Of a stretch of DNA of 64,000 nt, positions 44,824-53,172 are shown piece after piece (position 1 is the first letter of the stretch; each line of letters begins with the position of its first letter). The stretch is taken from positions 248,001-312,000 of the forward strand of contig NZ_BDDE01000011.1 of assembly GCF_008327685.1 (NCBI RefSeq), given 5' to 3'. The position numbers were made by a program, and so were the translations under genes. The notes beneath the pieces were generated by a model. It was not told the DNA's origin. It saw only the letters and a list, made by a program, of their open reading frames with translations, and searched no databases. The stretch comes from Actinomadura sp. K4S16. Its GTDB lineage: Bacteria > Actinomycetota > Actinomycetes > Streptosporangiales > Streptosporangiaceae.

Positions 44824-45590
44824 CAGCCGCCTCCCGCGATGCGCTGCAGGTCGGCGTGCAGACCGGAGAACGCCTCCGGTCCGACGGCGAGGGCGCCGGT
44901 GAACACGTGCGAGATGTCGACGGTGAGGTAGGTGCCGGCGGCGAGCAGCGCCGCCATCAGCGCCAGCGGCACCAGCGCCATGCCGCGGGGGCGGGCGCCC
45001 ACGAGGAAGGGCAGCAGCAGGACCACCGCGCCGGTGAGGACGGTGACGGCGAGCAGGCCGGCGGGCGGCGTCGTCCGGGCGTCGGCGGCGCGCTGCCGGC
45101 GCGCGGCCGAGATCTCGCCGAGGTGGTCGAGGACGGCGCCGCGGGCGTCCGAGGCCTCGTCGGTGCCGGGCTGGATCGCGATGACGTCGTGGCGCAGCCG
45201 GTCCAGTTCGGCCCAGGCCCGGGCGCTGAGGCGCCCGTGCTCCATCAGCCGCCACTCGGGGCCGCGGACGAGTTCGACATAGGTGATGAGCCCGTCCTGG
45301 ACGCGCCGGGCGTCCGCGGCGGGGAGGCGCTCGGCGGCCCAGTAGGCCTCGGTGATCGCCTGGCTCTCGGTGTAGGTGTTGGAGCGGGCGGCGTCCGCCG
45401 TGGTCCACGGCACGACGATGGCGATGGCGAACGCCAGCAGGAACAGCGCCGAGAGCATGGCGCCGGTGTGGGACGAGGTGGGGCCGTCGGGGGCGCCGTC
45501 GTCCACGGTCCCGCGCGCCCGCCGCACCAGCCGGCTCGCCACGATGACCACGCCGACGGCGCAGGCCGCGGCCGCGAAATAGATGATCAT
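44823..45590 (-). CDS. DUF4239 (bestrophin-like) membrane protein
   Basis: A 255-residue membrane protein. Helices lie near residues 3-18, 47-66, 180-202 and 205-222, with a central hydrophilic part (TESQAITEAYWAAERLPAADARRVQDGLITYVELV), the conserved core of DUF4239. The C-terminal LTVDISHVFTGALAVGPEAFSGL is also typical. ATG 45590 has gggagggg. It forms a two-gene unit with the proline-rich protein and is divergent from kamD. Function unknown. Confidence 0.8.
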   Translation of the reverse strand: MIIYFAAAACAVGVVIVASRLVRRARGTVDDGAPDGPTSSHTGAMLSALFLLAFAIAIVVPWTTADAARSNTYTESQAITEAYWAAERLPAADARRVQDGLITYVELVRGPEWRLMEHGRLSARAWAELDRLRHDVIAIQPGTDEASDARGAVLDHLGEISAARRQRAADARTTPPAGLLAVTVLTGAVVLLLPFLVGARPRGMALVPLALMAALLAAGTYLTVDISHVFTGALAVGPEAFSGLHADLQRIAGGG

Positions 45591-45863
45591 GCCCCTCCCG
45601 AAATCGTCCCGTCCATGACCGGGGGTGAGCATAGCTTTACCTAGAGTCGCCGTGGGGTGTTTGTCGCCGACCGTCACCTGGGGGTGAGATGGTCGTCGGC
45701 AGAGGGAAGGCGGGGCTGTGCGCCACCGGAAGGTGCGGGAGATGTGGTGGTAGTTCTTGTGGAATACGGTGTTCGTACCGGAAGATCTCCCGTAGAGAAC
45801 TCGGTATGAAGGATGATTGTTAGGACCGGCCTGAGAGGGGCGGCTGCGTGAGGGGAGACGGCA
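45591..45863. other. Intergenic region between DUF4239 gene and kamD
   Basis: A 273-base non-coding spacer with AT-richer patches (TAGCTTTACCTAGAG near 45632 and GGAATACGGTGTTCGTAC near 45761-45778), which should hold two divergent promoters. GTACCGGAAGATC and GTAGAGAACTC occur just before the kamD start. I looked for a cobalamin riboswitch because KamDE needs B12, but the conserved B12 box is not there. Confidence 0.4.
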
Positions 45864-47483
45864 ATGGCGCCGCAGGGAAAGCTGGACCTCGACCCGGAGG
45901 TGGTGCGCACCGCCCGGCGCCTGGCCGCCCGGGCCGCCGAACCCATCATCGACATGGCCCGCTCCCACACCACCGTCTCGGTCGAGCGGGCGCTGCTGAG
46001 GCTGGCGGGCCTGACCGGCGCCGACGATGAGGGGCGCCCCTGGGTCAACCACCTCGCCGACGCCGTCCGCGACCAGGTCGGGCTGGAGCACGGGCTCGCC
46101 CTGCCGGTCTGGGACGCGCTGCTGACCGGGCCGTACGGCTCCCTCGACGACCTGGCCCGGGCCGCCGCCCGCGGGCGGGTGTCGTTCCGGCTGCCGGCGG
46201 GCACCGACGCCGAGCACGCACGCAAGGCCGCGGGCGAGGCGGCCCGCGGCGGCATGGCGCGCGTCGACCGGCGCCGCGCCGAGCGCGACCGGCTGCTGGC
46301 CGAGCTGCCCACCCCCGACCGGGCCGACACGCCGAGGCCGCTGGTCTACCTGATCGTGGCGACGGGCGACATCTACGAGGACATCCCGCAGGCGCAGGCC
46401 GCCGCGCGCGAGGGCGCCGACGTCGTGGCGGTGATCCGCTCCACCGGGCAGTCGCTGCTGGACTTCGTGCCCGAGGGCGCCACCCGGGAGGGCTACGCCG
46501 GCACGTACGCCACCCGGGAGAACTTCCGGCTGATGCGCTCGGCGCTGGACGACGTGTCCCGCGAGCTCGGCCGGTACGTGCGGCTGACGAACTACGCCTC
46601 CGGGCTGTGCATGCCGGAGATCGCGACGCTCGCCGGGCTCGAGCGCCTGGACATGATGCTGAACGACTGCATGTACGGGATCATCTTCCGCGACATCAAC
46701 CCGCGCCGGACGTTCATCGACCAGCGGTTCTCGCGGCAGATCCACGCCCGCGCCGGCATCGTCATCAACACCGGCGAGGACAACTACCTCACCACCGCCG
46801 ACGCCGTCGACGCCGCGCACACCGTGGTCGTCAGCCAGCTGCTGAACGAGCGGTTCGGGCACGAGGCGGGGCTCAGCGACGACCAGCTCGGCCTCGGCCA
46901 CGCCTTCGAGATCAACCCGGCGATCCCGGAGTCGTTCCGGCTGGAGCTGGCGCACGCCCAGCTCGTCCGGGAGCTGTTCCCCGGCGCGCCGCTGAAGTAC
47001 ATGCCGCCGACCAAGCACATGACCGGCAACATCTTCGCCGGCTACCTGCTGGACGCGTTCTTCAACCTCGCCGGCGTGATGACCGGGCAGTCGATCATCC
47101 TGATCGGGATGATGACCGAGGGCATCCACACCCCCTGGCTGTCGGACCGCGACCTGGCGCTGGAGAACGTCCGCTACGTCCGCGACGCCTGCGGGAACCT
47201 CGCCGAGGACTTCATGCCCCGCCCGGACGGGATGCTCGTCCAGCGCGCCAAGCAGGTGCTGTCGGAGTCGGTGGAGCTGCTGGAGCGCGTCGCCGACGAC
47301 GGGCTCCTGGAGGCCATCGCCGAGGGCACGTTCGGCGTCACCCGCCGCCCGCCAGACGGGGGCAAGGGCCTGGACGGCGTCGTCCCGCGCGCCGACGGGT
47401 ACTTCAACCCCGCGATCGAGATCCTCGACACCGAGGACCCGCACGCCGCCCGCCCCGCCGCCGACCAGGAGGTGCCCGCATGA
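45864..47483 (+). CDS. kamD: Lysine 5,6-aminomutase alpha subunit
   Basis: A 539-residue TIM-barrel subunit that, with KamE, moves the terminal amino group of beta-lysine (or D-lysine) using adenosylcobalamin and PLP. Diagnostic runs are LYLIVATGDIYEDIPQAQAAAREGADVVAVIRSTGQSLLDFVPEG in the barrel (shown in part: DIYEDIPQAQAAAREGADVV), NYASGLCMPEIA, MLNDCMYGIIFRDIN and KYMPPTKHMTGNIF. Length is near the roughly 515 residues of characterised KamD. ATG 45864 follows a weak gggagacgg site. Coupled to kamE by an ATGA overlap. Confidence 0.93.
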   Translation: MAPQGKLDLDPEVVRTARRLAARAAEPIIDMARSHTTVSVERALLRLAGLTGADDEGRPWVNHLADAVRDQVGLEHGLALPVWDALLTGPYGSLDDLARAAARGRVSFRLPAGTDAEHARKAAGEAARGGMARVDRRRAERDRLLAELPTPDRADTPRPLVYLIVATGDIYEDIPQAQAAAREGADVVAVIRSTGQSLLDFVPEGATREGYAGTYATRENFRLMRSALDDVSRELGRYVRLTNYASGLCMPEIATLAGLERLDMMLNDCMYGIIFRDINPRRTFIDQRFSRQIHARAGIVINTGEDNYLTTADAVDAAHTVVVSQLLNERFGHEAGLSDDQLGLGHAFEINPAIPESFRLELAHAQLVRELFPGAPLKYMPPTKHMTGNIFAGYLLDAFFNLAGVMTGQSIILIGMMTEGIHTPWLSDRDLALENVRYVRDACGNLAEDFMPRPDGMLVQRAKQVLSESVELLERVADDGLLEAIAEGTFGVTRRPPDGGKGLDGVVPRADGYFNPAIEILDTEDPHAARPAADQEVPA

Positions 47484-48319
47484 CGGTCGAGAGCCCCGGA
47501 ACCGGTACCGGGACCCAGGCCCCCGCCGAGCCCGCCGACACCCGGCAGGTGATCCGCCCCTACGGCGACACCACCGGCGACGGCATGGTGCAGATGTCGT
47601 TCACCCTGCCCGTCCCGGCCGGGAAGCGCGCCGAGGCGGCCGCCCTGCAGCTCGCGGGGAAGATGGGCCTGGACCCGGCCAGCGTCGTCCACGCCAAGCC
47701 GATGGGCCCCGACTTCACCTTCTTCATCGTGTACGGGAAGGTGCGGCACCTCATCGACTACGCCTCCATCCCCGTCCCGGAGGAGCGCGCCTACCCGCTG
47801 CTGACCGCCCAGGAGGTGAACCTGGCGATCCGCGAGGCGCTGAACCGGCGGCTGGTGGTCGTCGGGGCCTGCATCGGCACCGACGCCCACACCGTCGGGA
47901 TCGACGCGATCCTCAACGTCAAGGGGTTCGCGGGGGAGAAGGGCCTGGAGTACTACCGGGAGATCCAGGTCGTGAACATGGGCGCCCAGGTCACGGTCGA
48001 GGAGCTGGTCGAGCGCGCCAAGGCCGAGGACGCCGACGCGGTGCTGGTGTCCCAGGTCGTCACCCAGCGCAACGCCCACCTGCACAACACCAAGCAGATG
48101 GCCGCCGCGTTCCACGCCGAGTACCCGACCGCGGTGGCCGGGGGCATGGGGCGGCCGCTGCTGGTCGTCGGCGGCCCCCGCTTCGACACCGTCACCGAGG
48201 CCGACCTCGGCGTCGACCGCATCTTCGGCAAGGGCACCACGCCCGCCGAGGTCGCCAGCTACCTCGTGCACGCCCTGCTGCCCGGCGAGCACCGGCCCAC
48301 CACGATGGAGGAAGAGTGA
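47480..48319 (+). CDS. kamE: Lysine 5,6-aminomutase beta subunit
   Basis: A 279-residue subunit with the Rossmann-like cobalamin domain. The base-off B12 motif DAHTVG (DxHxxG) is at residues 135-140 and Lys148 in NVKGF is the likely PLP Schiff-base lysine. The C-terminal part reads VVNMGAQVTVEELVERAKAEDADAVLVSQ, completing the B12 fold, and ends with GGPRFDTVTEADLGVDRIFGKGT. All family hallmarks are intact. ATG 47480 overlaps the kamD stop, and its own stop overlaps the kal start (GTGA). Confidence 0.94.
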   Translation: MTVESPGTGTGTQAPAEPADTRQVIRPYGDTTGDGMVQMSFTLPVPAGKRAEAAALQLAGKMGLDPASVVHAKPMGPDFTFFIVYGKVRHLIDYASIPVPEERAYPLLTAQEVNLAIREALNRRLVVVGACIGTDAHTVGIDAILNVKGFAGEKGLEYYREIQVVNMGAQVTVEELVERAKAEDADAVLVSQVVTQRNAHLHNTKQMAAAFHAEYPTAVAGGMGRPLLVVGGPRFDTVTEADLGVDRIFGKGTTPAEVASYLVHALLPGEHRPTTMEEE

Positions 48320-48711
48320 GCGACCCCCGCGAGGGACTGACCGTCACCCACCGCCGCTACATCCCCTACTCGCACGCGCACTACGCGGGCGACCTGGTCG
48401 ACGGCGCCTACGTGCTGGGCCTGTTCGGGGACGTGGCCACGGAGCTGTGCATCCGCACCGACGGCGACGAGGGCCTGTTCGCCTCCTACTCCGACGTGCA
48501 GTTCCGCGCGCCCGTCCGGGCCGGGGACGTCCTGGAGACCACCGCCGTGCTGACCCGCGCGGGCACCCGCAGCCGCGTGATGGACTTCGAGGCCCGCGTG
48601 GTGTGCCGGGGACGTCCCGACAAGGGCGAGTCGTCGGCCGAGGTGCTGCCGGAGCCGGTCGTCGCGGTCACCGCGTCCGGCACGGTCGTGGTAGCCGCGC
48701 CGGGAGGCTGA
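48316..48711 (+). CDS. kal: 3-aminobutyryl-CoA ammonia-lyase
   Basis: A 131-residue single hotdog-fold protein that removes ammonia from 3-aminobutyryl-CoA to give crotonyl-CoA. YSHAHYAGDLVDGAYVLGLFGDVATELCIRTDGDEGLF gives the Kal-specific N-terminal half, and VQFRAPVRAGDVLETTAVLTRAGTRSRVMDFEA the hotdog strand-helix core. Assignment to Kal rather than a thioesterase rests on that half and on the direct overlap with kamE. GTG 48316 is the start. Confidence 0.88.
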   Translation: MSDPREGLTVTHRRYIPYSHAHYAGDLVDGAYVLGLFGDVATELCIRTDGDEGLFASYSDVQFRAPVRAGDVLETTAVLTRAGTRSRVMDFEARVVCRGRPDKGESSAEVLPEPVVAVTASGTVVVAAPGG

Positions 48712-48745
48712 TCCCGCCTCCGGCCGATCCAGGCCGTGATCGCAA

Positions 48746-48775
48746 AGGGCGTCCGGTGAAATCGCCGAACGCCCT
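48746..48775 (+). terminator. Hairpin downstream of kal
   Basis: AGGGCGT (48746-48752) pairs with ACGCCCT (48769-48775), extended inside by CGG/CCG with one unpaired base on each side. It lies 35 bases after the kal stop. Confidence 0.55.
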
Positions 48776-48779
48776 GATC

Positions 48780-48977
48780 ATGGTGTTGAGCTGGGATAAC
48801 ATGGAGTCGCCGCAGAACATGCGGCGGTTGACAAGGTGGCGGAAGCCGGTAGTTTTGCTGCAGTCCAGCACGGGACTCACCGATCGGCCGCCCGAGGGGC
48901 CGCCGGGCGCCGCGCCGCGACGGGGACGGGGATCACGCGAGTGGTCGGCATCGTGCCCGCCCGAGCCAGCGCGGTGA
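48780..48977 (+). CDS. Possible small basic protein of unknown function
   Basis: A 65-residue frame beginning MVLSWDNMESPQNM, then RRLTRWRKPVVLLQSSTG and a Pro/Gly/Arg-rich tail. Codon third positions are mostly G or C, as in real genes here, and the first 35 residues are of ordinary composition. Against it: no ribosome binding site before ATG 48780 (or in-frame ATG 48801), and a promoter-like site lies inside the frame. I do not recognise a family. Kept as a low-confidence candidate. Confidence 0.25.
   Translation: MVLSWDNMESPQNMRRLTRWRKPVVLLQSSTGLTDRPPEGPPGAAPRRGRGSREWSASCPPEPAR
48828..48855 (+). promoter_or_regulatory. Near-consensus sigma-A promoter (TTGACA, 16 bases, TAGTTT)
   Basis: TTGACA at 48828-48833 and TAGTTT at 48850-48855 with a 16-base spacer is the best housekeeping promoter seen in the window. 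Transcription should start near 48862. The next recognised gene on this strand starts 370 bases further on. Confidence 0.6.
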
Positions 48978-49231
48978 TCCGGGGCCGTGCCGGGCGGAGC
49001 CGCCCGATCGCGCGGGGGGTTGGACCCGGGAAGGGCCCGGACATCCAGTAGAAAACGGAGCCTCGTTCTCACCGCCTGTGGGACGACTCCGGCCCGATGG
49101 ATGTCGCGGGCCCTCTTCCGTGTCCGGCACCCGGTGAACCGTCCGCTTTCGTTCTGACCTGTGCCCGCGGTCGCCGCGGGCGCCCGGTGCCGGTAGCGTT
49201 CCGGCAAGGACCCGAGTGAACGAGGTGGGAC

Positions 49232-50938
49232 GTGGCCCAGGAGACCCTCCCGGACCGGTCGCCGGCCGCGGGGCCGGACGGCGGCCCGGGCGGCGGGCCC
49301 GGTGGCGGGGCGCCGCGCCGGCGGCTCGCCCGGCTGCGCGGCGGCCTGCGCTCCGGGGGCCGCGCGGGCTGGCCCCGCACGCTGCTGGCGGCGGCGGCCG
49401 GGCTCCTGATGTGGCCCGCCTTCCCCCCGTTCGACCTCACGCCCCTCGCGCCGGTGGGCGTCGCGCTGCTGACCCTCGCGCTGCGCGGCCTGACGGCCCG
49501 CACCGGCGCCTGGCTCGCCTTCGTCGGCGGCGCCGCGTTCTTCATCCCCGCGCTGGAGGGCATCTCCCGGATCGGCCCGGACGGCTGGATCATCCTCAGC
49601 CTCGTCGAGGCCGCCTACTTCCTGCCCCTCGGCGCCGGCATCGCGCTGGTCACCCGGCTCCCGGGCTGGCCGGTGTGGACGGCCGCGCTGTGGGTCGGCC
49701 AGGAGGCGGTCCGCGGCCGCGTCCCGTTCGGCGGGTTCCCCTGGGCGCGGCTCGCGTTCAGCCAGACCGACACGCCGCTGACCCCGTACGCGTCCTTCGG
49801 CGGCGCGCCCCTCGTCACGTTCCTGACGGCCCTGCTGGGCGGGCTCCTCGCCTGCGCCGCCGTGGCCGCCCACCGCGCCTGGGCCCACCGTGCCCAGGCC
49901 GGAGCCTCCCAGCCCGACGGCTCCGAGACCGACGGTGCGGACGGGCGGGAGCCGTCCCGGACGCGCCGGGCAATGGTCCCCGCCGCGGTCTGCCTCGGCG
50001 CGGTCGGCGCCGCCGTCGCCGGCGGCCTGCTGATCCCCACCCCCGCCTCGGGCCGCCCGGTCACCGTCGCGGTGATCCAGGGGAACGTGCCGCGCCTCGG
50101 CCTGGACTTCCTCGGCCAGCGCAAGGCCGTGCTGGACAACCACGTCAAGGCCACCCACGAGCTGGCCGAGGGGGTCCGCGCGGGGCGGTTCGCCAAGCCG
50201 GAGCTGGTGGTGTGGCCGGAGAACGCCAGCGACCTGGACCCCTACGCCGAGCCCGACGCCTACACCGCCATCGACGGCGCGGTGAAGGACATCGGCGTCC
50301 CCGTCCTCGTCGGCGCCCTCACCGACACCCCCGACGGGGAGAAGGTCGAGAACCGCGGCATCGTCTGGGACCCCCGGACCGGCCCGGGCGACTACTACGT
50401 CAAGCGGCACCCCGTCCCGTTCGGCGAGTACCTGCCGTTCCGCGACGTCCTGACCAAGCTGATCACCCGGTTCGAGCGGATCCCGCGCGACTTCGCCAAG
50501 GGCGACCGCTCCGGCGTGATGGCGCTCGGGCCGGTGGACATCGGCGACGTGATCTGCTTCGAGGTCGCCTACGACAAGGAGGTCCGCGACGTGGCGCGCG
50601 GTGACATCCTGGTCGTGCAGACCAACAACGCCACCTACGGCAAGACCAGCCTGCCGCCCCAGCAGATCGCCATGTCGCGGCTGCGCGCGGTCGAACATGG
50701 CCGTACGATCTTGGTAGCCGCGACGAGCGGGATCAGCGCCATCGTCGCCCCCGACGGCCGGATGGTCGACCGGTCCCGGGAGTTCGTCCCCGACATCCAG
50801 GTCGCGGCCGTCCCGGCGCGCGCGTCGCGGACGACGGCCGACCGGCTGGGGGAGGCGCCCGAGTGGGCGCTCGCGCTGCTCGGGCTCGGCGCGGTCGGCG
50901 CGGCGGTACGGACAGCCAGGAAGAACGAGGGGAATTGA
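49232..50938 (+). CDS. lnt: Apolipoprotein N-acyltransferase
   Basis: A 568-residue membrane enzyme that N-acylates the lipidated cysteine of lipoproteins. A basic variable N-terminus precedes about six membrane helices (residues 48-230). The outside nitrilase domain begins VTVAVIQGNVPRLGLDF and shows the catalytic triad surroundings VVWPENAS (Glu), YVKRHPVPFGEYLPF (Lys region) and DVICFEVAY (Cys). A final helix anchors the C-terminus. In actinomycetes it is adjacent or fused to Ppm1, as here. GTG 49232 follows gaggtggga. Substrates would include the lipoproteins at 7751, 21208 and 33013. Confidence 0.93.
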   Translation: MAQETLPDRSPAAGPDGGPGGGPGGGAPRRRLARLRGGLRSGGRAGWPRTLLAAAAGLLMWPAFPPFDLTPLAPVGVALLTLALRGLTARTGAWLAFVGGAAFFIPALEGISRIGPDGWIILSLVEAAYFLPLGAGIALVTRLPGWPVWTAALWVGQEAVRGRVPFGGFPWARLAFSQTDTPLTPYASFGGAPLVTFLTALLGGLLACAAVAAHRAWAHRAQAGASQPDGSETDGADGREPSRTRRAMVPAAVCLGAVGAAVAGGLLIPTPASGRPVTVAVIQGNVPRLGLDFLGQRKAVLDNHVKATHELAEGVRAGRFAKPELVVWPENASDLDPYAEPDAYTAIDGAVKDIGVPVLVGALTDTPDGEKVENRGIVWDPRTGPGDYYVKRHPVPFGEYLPFRDVLTKLITRFERIPRDFAKGDRSGVMALGPVDIGDVICFEVAYDKEVRDVARGDILVVQTNNATYGKTSLPPQQIAMSRLRAVEHGRTILVAATSGISAIVAPDGRMVDRSREFVPDIQVAAVPARASRTTADRLGEAPEWALALLGLGAVGAAVRTARKNEGN

Positions 50939-50943
50939 CGCCG

Positions 50944-51690
50944 ATGGAGATCCCAGCCGGGCTCGGCCGGGTGCTCGTGATCATCCCGACGTACAACGAG
51001 CGGGACAACATCGAGCGCATCACCGGGCGGGTGCGCGAGGCCGTCCCGTCGGTGGACGTCCTGGTCGTGGACGACGCGAGCCCCGACGGGACCGGAGAGG
51101 TCGCCGACGCGATGGCGGCCGCGGACGAGCAGGTCAAGGTCCTGCACCGGCAGGGCAAGGAGGGCCTCGGCCCCGCCTACATCGCCGGTTTCCGGTGGGC
51201 CGCCGAGCACGGCTACGACGTCATGGTCGAGATGGACGCCGACGGCTCCCACCAGCCCGAGGAGCTGCCGCGGCTGCTGTCGGCGCTGGAGGACGCCGAC
51301 CTCGTCATCGGGGCCCGCTGGGTGCCCGGCGGCAGGGTGCGCAACTGGCCGAAGCGGCGCGAGGCGCTGTCGCGCGGCGCCAACACCTACGCCCGGGTGA
51401 TGCTCGGCATCCCGCTGCACGACTCCACCGGCGGCTTCCGCGCCTTCCGCGCCGCGACCCTGGAGAAGATCGGGCTGGAGGGCGTCGACTCGCGCGGCTA
51501 CTGCTTCCAGATCGACCTGGCGCTGCGGGCCCTGCGGCAGGGCCTGCGCGTGGTCGAGGTGCCGATCACGTTCGTCGAGCGCGTCCACGGGACCAGCAAG
51601 ATGAGCCGGGACGTGATGGCCGAGGCGGCGCTGCGGATCACCCAGTGGGGGATGTCCGATCGCATCGGCAAGCTCCGCGACCCCCGCTGA
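50944..51690 (+). CDS. ppm1: Polyprenol-phosphate mannosyltransferase (Ppm1/DPM1)
   Basis: A 248-residue GT2 glycosyltransferase that moves mannose from GDP-mannose to polyprenyl phosphate, supplying membrane mannosylation of lipoglycans and proteins. VLVIIPTYNERDNIERI starts the GT-A fold. VVDDASPDGTG gives the nucleotide contact, VEMDADGSHQPEEL the metal DxD-type site, and ITFVERVHGTSKMSRDVMAEA the C-terminal acceptor helix. No membrane anchor is present, so the neighbouring Lnt may dock it, as the fused mycobacterial protein suggests. ATG 50944 is preferred over TTG 50935 by spacing from gagggg. Confidence 0.93.
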   Translation: MEIPAGLGRVLVIIPTYNERDNIERITGRVREAVPSVDVLVVDDASPDGTGEVADAMAAADEQVKVLHRQGKEGLGPAYIAGFRWAAEHGYDVMVEMDADGSHQPEELPRLLSALEDADLVIGARWVPGGRVRNWPKRREALSRGANTYARVMLGIPLHDSTGGFRAFRAATLEKIGLEGVDSRGYCFQIDLALRALRQGLRVVEVPITFVERVHGTSKMSRDVMAEAALRITQWGMSDRIGKLRDPR

Positions 51691-51786
51691 CGCGCGCCCG
51701 GCGCGCCGGGCGCGCGCCGGGAAACGAACGGGGCCGTCCCTGCGTTGAACGGGGGAGAGGCTTTCGACGACCCCGAAGATGGAGAC

Positions 51787-52350
51787 ATGCTGCCGCTGCT
51801 GATCGTCCTGGCGCTCCTGCTGCTGCCGGTCCTGGAGATCTTCGTGCTGATCCAGGTCGGCGGGGTGATCGGCGTCTGGCCCACGGTCGGGCTGCTGATC
51901 GCCGAGACCGTCCTCGGCGCGTGGCTCGTCCGGCGGGAGGGCCGCCGCGCCTGGCGGGCCCTGCAGGAGACGGCACGGCGGGGCGTCCTGCCCGACCGGG
52001 AGGTCGCCGACGCGGCGCTGGTCATGGCCGGCGGCGTCCTGCTGCTGGTCCCCGGCTTCGTCACCGACGTGCTGGGGCTCGCGCTGGTGCTCCCGTTCAC
52101 CCGCCCGCTCGTCCGCCGCGTCCTGGGCGTGTTCGCGGCCCGGCGGATGCGGGCCGCCGAGGAGCGCGCCGCCACGATGTTCCCGCCCGGCGCCGCCGGG
52201 TTCGACCCGTTCGGCCGCGGCCGGGGCCCCGAGCGCGTCGAGACCCCGCCGGGACCGGTGGTCCGCGGCGAGGTCATCGAGGACGACACGCCCGCCGAGC
52301 AGGACGACGCTCCCGCCGGGCAGAGGGACGACAGGCCCTCGCGCGCCTGA
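51787..52350 (+). CDS. fxsA: FxsA family membrane protein
   Basis: A 187-residue inner-membrane protein. The opening MLPLLIVLALLLLPVLEIFVLIQVGGVIGVWPTVGLLIAET has the FxsA hallmark PxxEIFxLIxVG, followed by a cytoplasmic loop REGRRAWRALQETARRG and two further helices (LVMAGGVLLLVPGFVTDVLGLALVLPFTRP). The tail is a charged disordered cytoplasmic segment. In E. coli FxsA modulates exclusion of phage T7 by F plasmid, and its own role is unclear. ATG 51787 follows ggaga. Its stop lies in a palindrome shared with the convergent permease gene. Confidence 0.9.
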   Translation: MLPLLIVLALLLLPVLEIFVLIQVGGVIGVWPTVGLLIAETVLGAWLVRREGRRAWRALQETARRGVLPDREVADAALVMAGGVLLLVPGFVTDVLGLALVLPFTRPLVRRVLGVFAARRMRAAEERAATMFPPGAAGFDPFGRGRGPERVETPPGPVVRGEVIEDDTPAEQDDAPAGQRDDRPSRA

Positions 52351-52353
52351 CCG

Positions 52354-53172
52354 TCAGGCGTCGCGGGCGGCGAACACGGCGCCGCCCGCCAGCAGGGCCG
52401 CGGCCGTGTAGGCGGCCAGCACCCCGAGGCCCTGCCACGGCCCGATCGGCAACCGGTCCACGCCCCGCGTCGCCTGGACGGCCAGGCCCGCCGTCATCGG
52501 CGCGGCCTTCGACAGCCGCTCCTGCCAGGCGTCGTCGCCGACGAGCCGGACGAGGACCGGGACGATCCACAGCAGCGCCAGCACCGCGCTGATCGCCGCC
52601 GCCTGCTCCCGCAGCACCGTCCCGGCGCCCAGCGCCAGCAGGGCGACCAGCACCAGGTACAGGACGGTCCCGGCGGCCGCGCGGGCGGTGGGGCCGTCGG
52701 CGAGCGACAGCGGCGGGTAGCCGTTCGCGGCCGTGAAGCCGTTGCCGGGCAGGATGCCCCGCCCCGCCGCCAGCGACGCCAGCACCCCGGCCGTCCCGGC
52801 CGCGGCGACCAGGCCCGCCACCACGGCGGCCTTGGCGGCCAGCACCGTGATCCGGCCCGGCACCGCCGCCAGCGTCGCGGTGATCGTCCCTGCGGCGTAC
52901 TCGCCGCCGACCGCCAGCACGCCGAGGACGACCGCGGCGACCTGCCCCACCTGGACGCCCGACAGCGCCAGCTTCGGCGTGTCCTCCATGCACCCGGCGG
53001 GCGTGGCGCAGTGCGCGGTGTCCACGGTCCCGGTGACCGCGGCGCCCACCGCGGCGACCAGGACGGCGAGCGCCGGCGCGAGCAGCGCGGTGCTCGGCAC
53101 CGTGCGCAGCTTCGTCCATTCGGCGTGCAGCGCGTGCAGCGCGCGCCGGCTCCCGCGTGCCCGACCGGTCAT
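52354..53172 (-). CDS. ABC-2 type permease, second subunit of the exporter
   Basis: A 272-residue membrane protein. ALHAEWTKLRTVPSTALLAPALAVLVAAVGAAV starts with the cytoplasmic EWTKLRT element of ABC-2 permeases, followed by about six helices and the coupling segment YAAGTITATLAAVPGR. It ends FAARDA. It forms an overlapping (ATGA) series with the larger permease and the ATPase, so the exporter may be a heterodimer of two different permeases. Confidence 0.9.
   Translation of the reverse strand: MTGRARGSRRALHALHAEWTKLRTVPSTALLAPALAVLVAAVGAAVTGTVDTAHCATPAGCMEDTPKLALSGVQVGQVAAVVLGVLAVGGEYAAGTITATLAAVPGRITVLAAKAAVVAGLVAAAGTAGVLASLAAGRGILPGNGFTAANGYPPLSLADGPTARAAAGTVLYLVLVALLALGAGTVLREQAAAISAVLALLWIVPVLVRLVGDDAWQERLSKAAPMTAGLAVQATRGVDRLPIGPWQGLGVLAAYTAAALLAGGAVFAARDA

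Larger units (their letters stand above)
48712..49231. other. 520-base region between kal and lnt
   Basis: No recognised gene. It holds, in order: a hairpin that should end the kam transcript (48746-48775), an open frame 48780-48977, a near-consensus promoter at 48828-48855 inside that frame, and a GC-rich leader. A second -10-like TAGCGT (49194-49199) 33 bases before lnt is the probable lnt promoter. The purpose of the inner promoter is unclear. Confidence 0.5.

Noticed and set aside
45591..45863. Possible cobalamin riboswitch before kamD
   Set aside because: KamDE needs B12 and GGGAAGGCGGGG occurs near 45701, but the conserved B12 box (GCCACTG) and the matching receptor core are absent.
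48836..49051. Second small frame in the kal-lnt spacer
   Set aside because: Its GTG start lies between the -35 and -10 of the promoter-like site, there is no ribosome binding site, and the product is an Arg/Ala/Gly-rich shadow.
52344..52360. Palindrome CGCCTGAC-C-GTCAGGCG at the fxsA/permease junction as a terminator or operator
   Set aside because: The one-base centre leaves no loop for a hairpin, and it lies across both stop codons. It is best explained by two convergent TGA ends.
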